A stretch of DNA of 64,000 bases. Source: an uncultured Coriobacteriaceae bacterium (lineage in GTDB: Bacteria > Actinomycetota > Coriobacteriia > Coriobacteriales > UMGS124). Where the stretch lies: positions 1-64,000 of the forward strand of contig UQBS01000004.1 of assembly GCA_900539345.1 (NCBI GenBank), written 5' to 3'. The position numbers and the translations under genes were made by a program. Within the stretch, counting starts at the first letter, position 1; every line of letters starts with the position of its first letter. Below, one piece after another: positions 44,531-53,794 of this stretch. The notes under the pieces were generated by a model. That model made no database searches. It worked only from the letters and a program-made list of their open reading frames with translations, and had not been told where the DNA came from.

Positions 44531-44596
44531 AGCCGGGTTTTGCCATCAGGGGTTATTCAAGCACCTGAAACGAAGTGCAGAACCCGGCTTCTTTCT
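44531..44596 (+). terminator. Terminator with branched loop after iaaA
   Basis: A 13-bp stem (44531-44543 with 44577-44589, one G-T pair) encloses a 33-nt loop in which TCAGG and CCTGA can form a second hairpin. TTCTTTC follows. Confidence 0.75.
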
Positions 44597-44620
44597 ATGC
44601 ACACAATCTTATATTACAAT
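44592..44620 (+). promoter_or_regulatory. Candidate promoter of the cell-wall protein gene
   Basis: TTTCTA (44592-44597), a 17-bp spacer, and TACAAT (44615-44620, five of six). The AT-rich patch stands out in this genome. Confidence 0.5.
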
Positions 44621-44665
44621 AGAGCGCTATACGCCATGATCCCTACCCCTTTCAGGAGGAAACGT

Positions 44666-45892
44666 ATGGCGCTTTCAGATGAAAGCAAAGCCTGCTCTAG
44701 GCCGCATGGCCGCGCAGTCGCGGCCGTGGCCCTGGGGCTTGCAATAACGGTTGGCGGCGCTTGGGCGTTGGGCCCGACCATTGGTGATGCTCATGCCGAC
44801 TCCAGGGAGACCCTGGCCCAGCTGCGGCAAGAGGTCTCTGCCAAGAGCCAGGCATACAACGAGGCCATGGAGGCTACCGCTCAGGCTCAAGCCGATGTCG
44901 AAGATTGCCGTGCGCGCATTGCCGACATCGAGGCCCGCATACCCGGTGCGCAGGAAAAGGCCGCTTCGGCCATGGTCACGCAGTACAAGTTCTCGCAGAA
45001 TTCCGCCGGCCTTTTGAACGTCATTCTGTCGTCGGATGGCTTTGAGAACTTTGTTGCCACGCTGACCTATCTCAATACGGTGCAAACTTACACATCAGGC
45101 CAGCTTGAGGGCTTGCTCGAGCTCCAAGATGAACTTGAGCAGGAACAGGCGAACCTAGAGGGCCTGCTTGCCGAGGCCCAGCAGGCCGAGGACGAAGCCG
45201 CCGAGGCGCTTGCCCAGGTGCAGGCGGCTGCCGATGAGGCCGAGGCGCGCGTTGCCGAGGAAGAGGCCGCCAGGCAGGCCGCGCTCGCTGCGCAGGTGGC
45301 CGCTGCCGCGTCGCGCGACCAGTCCACGGTGACGACCGAGACTGATCCGTCCACGGGAGAGACCATCTTCATCGAGACGAAACCCGACGGAACCACCGAG
45401 CGTGTGGACGAGGACCGCGCCGACGAGATCATCAACTCCGGCCAAAACGGCAACCAGGGTTCTTCTGAGTCGGGCGGCTCGACGCCTGCCCCGACTCCCG
45501 AGCCCGAACCCTCCCAGCCCGACAACTCCACTTCCGGCGATTCCGCCGTCGACTCGTGGGCTGCCCGCATCGACGCCTACCTTGCTGGCTCCACGCTGTC
45601 GGGCTACGGCCGCGTCTTTGCCCAGGCCGCCCTTGCCTACGGCGTCGACCCTCGCTGGTCACCGGCCATTTCCTGCATCGAGTCGACGATGGGCGCGTAC
45701 TGCTTCAGGCCTTACAACGCCTGGGGCTGGATGGGTCACAGCTTCTCAAGCTGGGAAGAGGCCATCTGGGCTCATGTCGAGTACCTCGGCTACATGTACG
45801 GCGGCAAGCTCACCATGGACGCTGCCAACATCTACTGCGACCCCGGCGAGGAATGGTACTACGCCGTGCTGGGGGAGATGGAAAGCATCTAG
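44666..45892 (+). CDS. Exported coiled-coil protein with lysozyme-like domain
   Basis: A 408-residue protein. Residues 17-45 are a signal peptide or anchor. Residues about 46-255 are a long coiled coil like the N-terminal part of PcsB-type division hydrolases. Residues about 255-300 are a Ser/Thr/Pro/Gly-rich linker. Residues about 305-408 look lysozyme-like: ISCIESTMGAYC places a candidate catalytic Glu at 339, then AWGWMGHSFSSW and a Cys-containing end. This suggests a peptidoglycan-cleaving enzyme regulated by its coiled coil, probably at the division site. CAGGAGGAA precedes the ATG. A structured element follows 28 nt after the stop. Confidence 0.75.
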   Translation: MALSDESKACSRPHGRAVAAVALGLAITVGGAWALGPTIGDAHADSRETLAQLRQEVSAKSQAYNEAMEATAQAQADVEDCRARIADIEARIPGAQEKAASAMVTQYKFSQNSAGLLNVILSSDGFENFVATLTYLNTVQTYTSGQLEGLLELQDELEQEQANLEGLLAEAQQAEDEAAEALAQVQAAADEAEARVAEEEAARQAALAAQVAAAASRDQSTVTTETDPSTGETIFIETKPDGTTERVDEDRADEIINSGQNGNQGSSESGGSTPAPTPEPEPSQPDNSTSGDSAVDSWAARIDAYLAGSTLSGYGRVFAQAALAYGVDPRWSPAISCIESTMGAYCFRPYNAWGWMGHSFSSWEEAIWAHVEYLGYMYGGKLTMDAANIYCDPGEEWYYAVLGEMESI

Positions 45893-45920
45893 GCAGCTAG
45901 GGCACGATACATCCCCGGAC

Positions 45921-46000
45921 GGGGCCCACGTCTGTCATCTCGCTGGTCCTCGCCGCGCACAGCGCGGCTGCGGATTCGCTCGATGGCAGACGTGGGCCCC
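45921..46000 (+). repeat. 3'-UTR hairpin element, copy 1
   Basis: An 18-bp outer stem (45921-45938 with 45983-46000, one G-T pair) encloses a 44-nt core. The core reads CTCGCTGGTCCTCGCCGC (45940-45957), a six-base variable tip, and GCGGCTGCGGATTCGCTC. It shares that core with the element at 46235-46315, which is in opposite orientation and has an unrelated outer stem. Both lie just after a stop codon, sense to that gene. The role is unknown. Confidence 0.8.
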
Positions 46001-46234
46001 TGCTGTATCGGGCCCGTATCTGGCAGCGCGTGGAGAAAAGGGTCGGCAGACCCACGGAGGGGATCGCGGGCCATCTTCGCCATGTACCAGCGCGTTTGCA
46101 TAAAGAGATAATGCGGTCGAAAGAATTTATCTGTACGGGGACGGTTCTTGCGTCCGAGAAAGGGGACCTCGCATCCCCTTAGTCTCCTTGCCCGCAATCC
46201 CCGCGCTTTGCGCCAGGTCCGCATGGCGCGTGCG

Positions 46235-46315
46235 GGCTCGGGGGGGTTTGTTTCGAGCGAATCCGCAGCCGCGTTTTTTGCGGCGAGGACCAGCGAGAAA
46301 CAAACCCCCCGAGCC
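46235..46315 (-). repeat. 3'-UTR hairpin element, copy 2
   Basis: An 18-bp outer stem (46235-46253 with 46298-46315, one bulged G) encloses, on the minus strand, the same core as copy 1: CTCGCTGGTCCTCGCCGC, tip AAAAAA, GCGGCTGCGGATTCGCTC. It begins six bases after the cbiC stop codon and closes the corrinoid locus. Between the copies (46001-46234) I see only small hairpins and no gene. Confidence 0.8.
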
Positions 46316-46321
46316 TCCAGC

Positions 46322-46990
46322 CTACTCTCTCACATTATCAGTCGCCACATACAGCAACGCATTGACGATTGCGGCTGCCACGTTGCTGCCGCCTTTGCGG
46401 CCCCGCGCCACAATCCAAGGCACGTTCTCAAGCTCCATGATGAGCTCTTTTGATTCTGTCACGTTTACAAAACCGACCGGCACACCGATGATAAGCGCAG
46501 GTGGTGTGGCCATTCCTTTGTCGATGAGCTCGCGCAGCTGCACGAGGGCGGTGGGGGCGTTGCCCACGGCGTAGATAAGGGGACGTCCCAACGAGGCAGC
46601 CTTTTCCATTGCCATGGCCGAGCGCGTGACGCCCTTGTCGCGTGCCTCTTGCATGACCTCGGGGTCGCGGATGAAGTTGAGGGCCTCACCGCCCAGACGT
46701 GCCAGGGCGCGCTTATTGATGCCCGACTGAGCCATGGTGGTGTCGGTCACCACCGACGCCCCTGCTTTGAGCGCTTCCACTCCCGCCTGCATCGCACCGG
46801 GGGAGAAGAGCAGGTTCTCTGCATAGTCGAAGTCGGCCGTCGTGTGGATGGCGCGCATGATGACGGGTGCCGTCGCAGGGTCGAGGCTGATGCCGCGCTG
46901 GCGGAGCTCCTCGGCGATGATCTCAAACGAGCGCGTCTCGATGTCGCCGGGCTTCACATGCTCGAGCGTGCCCAGGGTGGTTGCACTCAT
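46322..46990 (-). CDS. cbiC: Cobalt-precorrin-8 methylmutase
   Basis: A 222-residue CbiC/CobH. MRAIHTTADFDYAENLLFSP carries the catalytic His, and FVNVTESKELI, VGNAPTALVQL are typical. It moves the C11 methyl to C12, giving cobyrinic acid. Start ATG overlaps the cbiP stop (ATGA). It is the last gene of the corrinoid locus, six bases before a structured 3' element. Confidence 0.95.
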   Translation of the reverse strand: MSATTLGTLEHVKPGDIETRSFEIIAEELRQRGISLDPATAPVIMRAIHTTADFDYAENLLFSPGAMQAGVEALKAGASVVTDTTMAQSGINKRALARLGGEALNFIRDPEVMQEARDKGVTRSAMAMEKAASLGRPLIYAVGNAPTALVQLRELIDKGMATPPALIIGVPVGFVNVTESKELIMELENVPWIVARGRKGGSNVAAAIVNALLYVATDNVRE

Positions 46991-48612
46991 ATGCCTTCCT
47001 CCAAGATTCGATAGACGAGGTCCATGTCGAGGCTGGTACGCAGCGTGTCGGCAAGCATGTCGAGCTGCTGCTCCCTGCGGGCGGCGCGGTCGTGTGCGTT
47101 GATGCGCACGCCGGACATTCCCTTGCGCGCAAGGAGCACGTCGATAAGCGCCTGCGTGAAGGGCACGGAGTCGAAGAGGCCATGCAGGTAGGTGCCCATC
47201 ACGGTGCCTGCCACGCAGCCGTCCTCGTAGGTGGGCGGCGTGGCGTCGCCACTGGGCCTGCCGTTGTAGTGTGTGCATCCTCGCTGGTCATAGGCCGTGT
47301 TGTTATCGTTGCTGCATGTGAATGCTTGTGCGGTATTACCCGCTGCATCGTTGGTATCTGCTAGCAGGCAGAACGGCATGCCGCCCTCGAGCGTCGTCTG
47401 CCCCATGTGGATTTGATAGCCCGCAATATCCAGGTTTGAGAGGTCCGCAAAGGGACCCGCGAGCTGCAGCGTCGCGCCCGCGCTGCTGCAAAGCGTCTTT
47501 TCCTGGGTGAACGTGGTGCGCACGGGCAGCAACCCCAGACCTTCCTGGCGCCCGCCCCCCTCTACTCCCAGGGGGTCGTGTATCTCAAGGCCCAGCATTT
47601 GGTATCCGCCGCAGATGCCCAAGACGAGGCCGCCTGCTACGGCATGCTGACGCAGCGCGGCGTCCAGGCCGTGCTCACCCATCCAGGCGAGGTCGCCCAG
47701 GGTCGCCTTGGTGCCGGGGAGCACGACGAGGTCGGGTCGGCCCAGCTCCTCGGCATGGCTCACATAGCGCACGCGCACTTCGGGCAAGGCGGCGAGGGTG
47801 TCGAGGTCGGTGAAGTTCGAGATGTGCGGCAGGCGCACGACGGCGATGTCGAGCAGGGCGTTTGCCCCGCCCGACCCCTGCATGGCGGAGAAACCGTCCT
47901 CGTCGTCGAGGTCAAGGGGCGTGTAGGGCACCACACCAGCCACCGGTACCCCCATGCGCCGCTCGAGCTCGTCGAGGCCGGGCTGCAAAAGGGCCACGTC
48001 GCCGCGGAACTTGTTGATGACGCAAGCTTTGAGCATGCGTCGCTCGTCGTCTTCAAGCAGGGCATGCGTGCCTACAAGCTGGGCGAACACGCCGCCACAG
48101 TCAATGTTGCCCACAAGCAGCACGGGCGCGGCGGCCATTTTGGCCATGCCCATGTTCACGATGTCGTTGTGCTTGAGGTTGATCTCGGCCGGGCTGCCTG
48201 CGCCTTCGATGACCACGACGTCATGGCGCGAGGCCAGGTCGTCGTAGGCGGCCTGCACGGTGGGAATGAGACTCGTCTTATATTTGAAGTAGTCGCGGGC
48301 CGCCATGTTCGCCACAGGTTTGCCCATGACGACAACCTGCGACCCCACGTCGGTTGTGGGTTTGAGCAGGATGGGGTTCATCGCAGGCTCGGCGGGGATG
48401 CCGCAGGCCTGCGCCTGCAACGCCTGGGCTCGTCCAATCTCAAAGCCATGGGGTGTGACGGCCGAGTTGAGCGACATGTTCTGCGACTTGAAAGGGGCCA
48501 CCGCAAGGCCGTCCTGGGCAAAGATGCGGCACAGGCCTGCGGCGATGAGGCTCTTGCCTGCGCCCGACATCGTGCCTTGCACCATGATCGCTTTGGCGCG
48601 CTTGTTGGTCAT
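46987..48612 (-). CDS. cbiP: Cobyric acid synthase
   Basis: A 541-residue glutamine amidotransferase. An N-terminal P-loop ATPase domain (IMVQGTMSGAGKSLIAAGL) and FKSQNMSLNSAVTPHG are followed by the glutaminase domain with LGICGGYQMLG (nucleophile Cys) and GTYLHGLF. It amidates adenosyl-cobyrinic a,c-diamide at b, d, e and g. The ATG after AAAGGAG is chosen over an upstream start. A Ser/Asn/Thr-rich insertion lies near residue 455. Confidence 0.95.
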   Translation of the reverse strand: MTNKRAKAIMVQGTMSGAGKSLIAAGLCRIFAQDGLAVAPFKSQNMSLNSAVTPHGFEIGRAQALQAQACGIPAEPAMNPILLKPTTDVGSQVVVMGKPVANMAARDYFKYKTSLIPTVQAAYDDLASRHDVVVIEGAGSPAEINLKHNDIVNMGMAKMAAAPVLLVGNIDCGGVFAQLVGTHALLEDDERRMLKACVINKFRGDVALLQPGLDELERRMGVPVAGVVPYTPLDLDDEDGFSAMQGSGGANALLDIAVVRLPHISNFTDLDTLAALPEVRVRYVSHAEELGRPDLVVLPGTKATLGDLAWMGEHGLDAALRQHAVAGGLVLGICGGYQMLGLEIHDPLGVEGGGRQEGLGLLPVRTTFTQEKTLCSSAGATLQLAGPFADLSNLDIAGYQIHMGQTTLEGGMPFCLLADTNDAAGNTAQAFTCSNDNNTAYDQRGCTHYNGRPSGDATPPTYEDGCVAGTVMGTYLHGLFDSVPFTQALIDVLLARKGMSGVRINAHDRAARREQQLDMLADTLRTSLDMDLVYRILEEGI

Positions 48613-48670
48613 GCCGCTCCTTTCGTTCGTTGCGCCGCACGTGTGCGCGGCTTCATCCAATCATGTCTTC

Positions 48671-49657
48671 TCATATCCCGGCCACCGCTCTCACAAGCGT
48701 CCATACGAGTGCCCCGAGTCCCGCGCATACGGGCAGTGCCAGCAGGCTTGTGGCGTAGAGCAGCCTGTTCGCTCGGCGGATATCGGCAGGCTCCACCGCA
48801 CGGCACTCCTCGCCCAGCGTGGGCTTTTCTACCAGCACGCCGCCATAGTAGTTGGGGCCTGCGAGCTGTATGCCCAAGGCTCCCGCGCAGGCCGCCTCGG
48901 TGTGGGCGGAGTTGGGCGAGGTGTGGGCGAGCCGGTCGCGCCGAAAGGTGCGCCAGGCGCGCTTGCCGTCAAAGCCTGCAAGGGGGGCGGCCAGGCACAT
49001 GAGAGCGCCGGCCAGGCGAGCGGGGATAAAGTTCACCGCGTCGTCGAGCTTGGCGGCTGCGCGGCCGAAGTCGAGGTAGCGGTCGTTTTTGTAACCCACC
49101 ATCGAGTCCATGGTGTTGATCGCCTTGTACACGACTCCGCCCACCGGCCCCAGAAGTGCCAGGTAGAAAAGGGGCGCGATGACACCGTCGGAGGCGTTTT
49201 CGGCAACTGTCTCCACGGCGGCTTTCGTGACGCCCTCTTCGGTGAGCGCCGCCGTGTCGCGGCCCACGATCATAGAGACGCGCGTGCGTGCCTCGGGCAG
49301 GCCTGCGTGTTCCAGGGCGTCGAGCACAGCCATGCTCTCGTCCTTGAGTGACTTGGTCGCAAGCATCCAGTAACTTACAAGCGCCCCCACCGCGCAGGAT
49401 AGATAGGGGCTGACGGCTCCCGCCAGGGCGAGCGCGGCCGCGCACGCACCACCGCTGATGCCTGTGACCAGGCACACAAGCGCCGTGCCCGCAGCCCGCT
49501 TGCCGCGCGGTGTGTCGGGGAAGGTACGACGCAGGGCAGGCTCGAGCCGAGCGATGAGGGAGCCCATCCAGCGCACGGGGTGGGGCCAGCCGTGTGGGTC
49601 GCCCAGGGCGAGGTCGGCTACATAGCCTGCGGCCAGGCTTACAAGGTGCAAGTACAC
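48671..49657 (-). CDS. cbiB: Adenosylcobinamide-phosphate synthase
   Basis: A 328-residue membrane protein: ALGDPHGWPHPVRWMG, ETVAENASDGVIAPLFY, NTMDSMVGYKNDRY, and several hydrophobic helices. It joins aminopropanol (or its phosphate) to cobyric acid. Start is GTG at 49657, spaced after AAGGAAGGA; it overlaps the end of cbiA by 19 bases. Confidence 0.95.
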   Translation of the reverse strand: MYLHLVSLAAGYVADLALGDPHGWPHPVRWMGSLIARLEPALRRTFPDTPRGKRAAGTALVCLVTGISGGACAAALALAGAVSPYLSCAVGALVSYWMLATKSLKDESMAVLDALEHAGLPEARTRVSMIVGRDTAALTEEGVTKAAVETVAENASDGVIAPLFYLALLGPVGGVVYKAINTMDSMVGYKNDRYLDFGRAAAKLDDAVNFIPARLAGALMCLAAPLAGFDGKRAWRTFRRDRLAHTSPNSAHTEAACAGALGIQLAGPNYYGGVLVEKPTLGEECRAVEPADIRRANRLLYATSLLALPVCAGLGALVWTLVRAVAGI

Positions 49658-51045
49658 GTCGCATCCTTCCTTTGCGCGCCCCATGCGGCACACGCATGCA
49701 CAAACCTGCGTGCAACGTCAGCAGATCCAGGCAGGTAGAGATGGGGAAATCCCGCGTAGAGGCTGGGGGTGTGGTGCCCGGCATGCCAAAAGCGCTCGCT
49801 TTCGGGTTTGCGAGCGAGCACGTCAGCGCCGGTGTCATCGGCCTCCCAGCGATGGAACTCGTGCCCGCGCAGTGCGGTGCCGGCGGGTCCAAGAAGCCCT
49901 GCACCCTGTGTCTCAAGCTCGATATAGCCAAAGCGCCCATGGGGCTTTCGCTCGGCCCCGCCTGGGCATGCGCCCACGAGCGGCCAGGCTGTGCCATCGT
50001 CGTCGGTCAGGCGTTCGAGCAGGTAGAGGAACCCTCCGCACTCTGCAATCGCAGGCATGCCCTGTGCCAGCGCCGCGCGCACGGCCTCGCGCATGGCGGT
50101 ATTTGAGGAAAGCTCGCGCGCGTGCAGCTCGGGGTAGCCTCCGCCCAAAAAGAGCCCGCTTGCTCCATCGGGCAGGTTCTCGTCGTGTAGGGGAGAGAAG
50201 AAGGCAAGCTTGGCCCCCAGGTCCTCCAAAAGCTCGAGCTCCTCGGCGTAGTAGAAGCAAAATGCCTCGTCGCGGGCAACGGCGATAACGGGGGCGGATT
50301 CGTGTGCATCCAGGCAGGGCGGAAGGGGCCATGCGCCACTGGAGCTGAGCTGCGGGGCCGCCTGGGCAAGCGCGAGGATCGCGTCGACGTCGAGGCAGTC
50401 CTGCGCCAGCGAGGCCAGGCAGGCGAGCTTCTCGTCGAGGTCAGGCAGGTCCTGGGCCAAAACGAGGCCGAGATGCCTGCTGGGAAGCGCAATTGTCTCG
50501 TCGTGGGGAAGATAGCCCAGCACGGGCACGCCGCACTCCCGCTCAATGACGGGCGCCACCTTGTCGGCAAGTGCGGCGCTCGCGTGGTCGAGCACGACGC
50601 CCGCCACATGACTGGGCGTGCGCATGGCGACAAAGCCGAGCACCTGTGCGGCAAGCGAGGCACATGCCCCGCGCGCGTCGAGCACGAGCAGGGCGGGTGT
50701 GTCGGTGATGCGGGCAACGTCCCAGGCACTGGCCTTGGTTGTCGTGCCCACGCCGTCGTAATACCCCATGGCGCCCTCGATGCAGGCGATGTCACAATCG
50801 CGCCCGGCGTGGGCGAGAAGGTCGCGCATGAGGGTCTCGGACTGAAAGAAAGCGTCGAGGTTGAGGCGGCGCACGGCGCCCAGCCGTTCATGGAAGGTGG
50901 GGTCCACGTAGTCGGGGCCGCACTTGCATGCCAGCATGCGCAGGCCACGCTCGCGCAGCGCCCCCATGAGCGCGCAGGTGAGTGTCGTCTTGCCCGCGCC
51001 GCTTTTGGGCGCCGTGATGAGGATGCGCGGCAGCGGTGTCAACAT
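49639..51045 (-). CDS. cbiA: Cobyrinic acid a,c-diamide synthase
   Basis: A 468-residue ATP-dependent amidotransferase: ILITAPKSGAGKTTLTCALMG (P-loop), ACKCGPDYVDPTFH, EGAMGYYDG, and the glutaminase Cys in AIAECGGFLYL. It amidates side chains a and c of cobyrinic acid. Start ATG overlaps the cbiET stop by seven bases. Confidence 0.95.
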   Translation of the reverse strand: MLTPLPRILITAPKSGAGKTTLTCALMGALRERGLRMLACKCGPDYVDPTFHERLGAVRRLNLDAFFQSETLMRDLLAHAGRDCDIACIEGAMGYYDGVGTTTKASAWDVARITDTPALLVLDARGACASLAAQVLGFVAMRTPSHVAGVVLDHASAALADKVAPVIERECGVPVLGYLPHDETIALPSRHLGLVLAQDLPDLDEKLACLASLAQDCLDVDAILALAQAAPQLSSSGAWPLPPCLDAHESAPVIAVARDEAFCFYYAEELELLEDLGAKLAFFSPLHDENLPDGASGLFLGGGYPELHARELSSNTAMREAVRAALAQGMPAIAECGGFLYLLERLTDDDGTAWPLVGACPGGAERKPHGRFGYIELETQGAGLLGPAGTALRGHEFHRWEADDTGADVLARKPESERFWHAGHHTPSLYAGFPHLYLPGSADVARRFVHACAAWGAQRKDATCTCTL

Positions 51046-52280
51046 GAGGCGCCCCCGTCCCGCACACCTTGGCCGCTTATGATCCACACGGGGTTCTGGG
51101 CGGCCATGAGGTGCAGCCCGCCGAGCTCGCGCGCCTTCGCCACGCTGAGCTGCACGACCTCGACGTCGGCCATCTTGTGTGCCTGGAATGCCTGAAGCGC
51201 CTGGTAGAGCGTCTCGATGGTGACGGCGCTTGCCACCATGCGCGTCTCAGGGTTGGCGGCGAGCACCGCGTCTGCGATCTGGGCAAACGAGCCTGCCGAG
51301 CCCCCGATGAAGGCATGCGTGGGGGCGGGCAGGCCGTCAAGTGCCGCAGGCGCCTTCCCCTCGACGGTGAAGACGTTGAGCGCCCCGAGCTTGCGGGCGT
51401 TCTCGGCGATGAGGCCGACGCGCTCGGGCACTTCCTCCACGGCGTAGACGCGCCCGGCGCACGCCGCCAGGCCGCACTCCACGCTTACCGAGCCCGTACC
51501 TGCGCCGATGTCCCACACGCAGGCGTCAGCCGCCAGGCGCAGCTTGCACACGATGGCCTGGCGCACCTCTTCCTTTGTCATGGGAGCGTCGCCGCGCGTG
51601 AGGTCGGTGTCGCGCAGGCCCGGTGCCTGCCAGGCGCGCTCGACAGGGGAGGGATTCTCGATGAGCATGCAGGCGAGGTCCTCGAACGTCTCATGGGCGA
51701 GCTCGGCTGCCGTGCCGCTGAGCACGCGTTCGCGGGCGCAACAGAGGTTCTCGCCCACGTGCACGGTGAGGTCGCCCATGCCGCGCCTCGTGAGGTCGGC
51801 GCACACGTTGTGGGCGCGAATCGCTCCGCCCGTGAGCGCGAAGGTGAGCCGGTGGCACTGGGCGGCCCCGGCCACATCGCACACCCGTCCGTGAGCCGAG
51901 AGCACATGGACGTCCTGCCAGGGCATATGGAGACGCGCGCACAGGCATTGCAGAGAGGAGACGCCCGGGTGCTCGCAGAGTTCGATGTTTGGAATGCTTG
52001 TCAGAGCGGCGCGCAGGGGGGCGGCGAGGCTGTAGAGCCCCACGTCGCCCGAGACTGCCACGGCGGCGCGCTCAACGCCTGCCTGAGCTTGGCCGGCAAG
52101 CACCTCGGCGATGTCCGAGGGGCTCACGAGCGCCACCTGGCGGGCGGCCGTCTCTAGGGCAAGCTCCTGCAGGATGCGGGCGGCTCCGATGATGAGCTGC
52201 GCCTCTGCGAGTGCTTGCATGCCGCCAAGGGTCATGCCTTCCCGACCTGCAGGTCCTGCGCCTACGATGTCGACCCTCAT
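51039..52280 (-). CDS. cbiET: CbiE-CbiT fusion (cobalt-precorrin-7 C5-methyltransferase / precorrin-6B C15-methyltransferase, decarboxylating)
   Basis: A 413-residue protein. Residues 1-205 are CbiE (DIVGAGPAGREGMT, VAVSGDVGLYSLA, VLSAHGR). Residues about 220-413 are CbiT (GDAPMTKEEVRQAIV, VWDIGAGTGSVSVE, FIGGSAG). This matches the CobL-type fusion, methylating C5 and C15 and decarboxylating the C12 acetate. AAGGAGG precedes the ATG. It overlaps the cbiJ stop by four bases. Confidence 0.95.
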   Translation of the reverse strand: MRVDIVGAGPAGREGMTLGGMQALAEAQLIIGAARILQELALETAARQVALVSPSDIAEVLAGQAQAGVERAAVAVSGDVGLYSLAAPLRAALTSIPNIELCEHPGVSSLQCLCARLHMPWQDVHVLSAHGRVCDVAGAAQCHRLTFALTGGAIRAHNVCADLTRRGMGDLTVHVGENLCCARERVLSGTAAELAHETFEDLACMLIENPSPVERAWQAPGLRDTDLTRGDAPMTKEEVRQAIVCKLRLAADACVWDIGAGTGSVSVECGLAACAGRVYAVEEVPERVGLIAENARKLGALNVFTVEGKAPAALDGLPAPTHAFIGGSAGSFAQIADAVLAANPETRMVASAVTIETLYQALQAFQAHKMADVEVVQLSVAKARELGGLHLMAAQNPVWIISGQGVRDGGASC

Positions 52281-53050
52281 CCAAACCTCCTTGCCAGCTG
52301 TGCCTTGGCATCCTCAAGCGTGAGGCCCTCTTCTTTCGTCGGCCGCCCAATGACGACAAGTGTGCACCTTGTCTCTCGTGCTGCCTGTACTTTCTCCCAA
52401 AAACCGCCCGTCGTGCCCGAGGCCTTTGTCACGAGGATGCGCGCGCCGCTGTGTCTGATGAGCGCCACGTTGTCTTCCAGGGAGAACGGTCCCATGGCAC
52501 CCACGATGCGCTCGGGCGGGATGCCCGCTTGCCGCGCCGCCTGAACCGATGCCTCGTTGGGAAGGCAGCGTACCCAGATGCGCTCACGAAGGCCGGGTTG
52601 CGAGCAGTAGGCGGCGATGTCCTTCGTGCCCGTGGTGAGCAGGATGTCTCCGGGAAGGCCGGCCAGCAGTTCGGCGGCATGCGCCGGCGACTCCGCCCGA
52701 ATCCAATCGCCAACGGGCTCCCCCTCGCGCACAACGCGCAGGTACTCGCATCCCTGCGCCAGGGCTGCCGCGCGGGCATTCGCGGTGACAACGCTTGCGT
52801 AGGGGTGCGTGCAGTCAACCGCCACATCAAACGCGCCTTGCGCCATGAGGTGTTCCATGCCCACCTCGTCCAGACGCTGTGCCAAGACGCGAGTGTGGGG
52901 GAGCGCCCCTAGAAGGTGCGCCCCGAAGTCGGTCGCGCACGACACGCACGTTTCCACGCCGTCTTGCGTGCTCAGCCATGATGCCAGCTCGCGGCCCTCT
53001 GTGGTTCCGGCGAACACGAGGACGCGGCATGCCCGAGACTCGCCTGCCAT
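52277..53050 (-). CDS. cbiJ: Cobalt-precorrin-6A reductase
   Basis: A 257-residue CbiJ/CobK: VLVFAGTTEGRELA, DCTHPYA, TTGTKDI, GPFSLEDNVALI and LVTKASGTTGGFWEK. It reduces the macrocycle with NAD(P)H. The start lies directly behind the cbiH stop, and the stop overlaps cbiET. Confidence 0.94.
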   Translation of the reverse strand: MAGESRACRVLVFAGTTEGRELASWLSTQDGVETCVSCATDFGAHLLGALPHTRVLAQRLDEVGMEHLMAQGAFDVAVDCTHPYASVVTANARAAALAQGCEYLRVVREGEPVGDWIRAESPAHAAELLAGLPGDILLTTGTKDIAAYCSQPGLRERIWVRCLPNEASVQAARQAGIPPERIVGAMGPFSLEDNVALIRHSGARILVTKASGTTGGFWEKVQAARETRCTLVVIGRPTKEEGLTLEDAKAQLARRFG

Positions 53051-53794
53051 CTACTGCCTCACCTGATAGCCGCGCGGCGTCACCATGTGACCTGCGATTT
53101 CGCGTGTCGTGGCGTTGCCCACGTAGACGACGCTCGTCATGTCGGCCGGGGCGTCCGCGAGCTCGCCCAAGGTGAGCACGCGCGCGCCTTCGCCGGGTCT
53201 GCCCACGTTATGTGCGATGCCGCACACGCAGCTCGCCGGCAGCTCCTCAAGCAGAATCTGCGTCGCGTGTGCCAGGTGGTCGGGCCTGCCGTGGGAGCAG
53301 GGGTTGTAGAGGCAGATGACAAAGCCGGCACGCGCTGCCGCACGCAGCCTCGCCTCGATGGCATCCCAGGGTGTGAGCAGGTCGGAAAGCGACACGAGGC
53401 AGAAGTCGTGCATAAGAGGCGCGCCCAAAAGCGCCGCTCCTCCCGTGGCGGCGGTGACGCCGGCGACGACCTCCACTTCGACTGCGTCTGTCAGGCCCAT
53501 GTCCTGGGCGAGTTCGAGCACGAGACCCGCCATGCCGTAGACGCCCGGGTCGCCCGAGCACACAAGGGCCACGGTCGCCCCGCTTGCCGCACGCTCCAAG
53601 GCTGCTCGGCAGCGCTGAACCTCGCCGCGCATGCCGCTTATGAGCAGCTCTTTTTCGGGAAAGGCATTGCGCACAAGGTCGACGTAGGTCGTGTATCCGG
53701 CGATGACCTGGCTTTCTTCGAGCGCCGCGCGGGCGCGCTGGGTGAGGTCGGCTCCCGCACCGGGTCCCAGGCCCACCACGTAGAGCTTAGACAT
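53051..53794 (-). CDS. cbiH: Cobalt-precorrin-3B C17-methyltransferase
   Basis: A 247-residue SAM-dependent tetrapyrrole methylase: LYVVGLGPGAGADLT, IAGYTTYVDL, VCSGDPGVYGMAG, DFCLVSLSDLLTPW. It performs ring contraction and C17 methylation. It overlaps the end of cbiG by eight bases. Confidence 0.95.
   Translation of the reverse strand: MSKLYVVGLGPGAGADLTQRARAALEESQVIAGYTTYVDLVRNAFPEKELLISGMRGEVQRCRAALERAASGATVALVCSGDPGVYGMAGLVLELAQDMGLTDAVEVEVVAGVTAATGGAALLGAPLMHDFCLVSLSDLLTPWDAIEARLRAAARAGFVICLYNPCSHGRPDHLAHATQILLEELPASCVCGIAHNVGRPGEGARVLTLGELADAPADMTSVVYVGNATTREIAGHMVTPRGYQVRQ

Noticed and set aside
46086..46140. Promoter between the two hairpin elements (TTGCAT … ATAATG)
   Set aside because: No hexamer pair with 16-18 bp spacing on either strand, and no gene downstream to serve.
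45921..46315. Integron attC sites
   Set aside because: The hairpin ends lack the RYYYAAC/GTTRRRY core boxes and no integrase or cassette gene is present.
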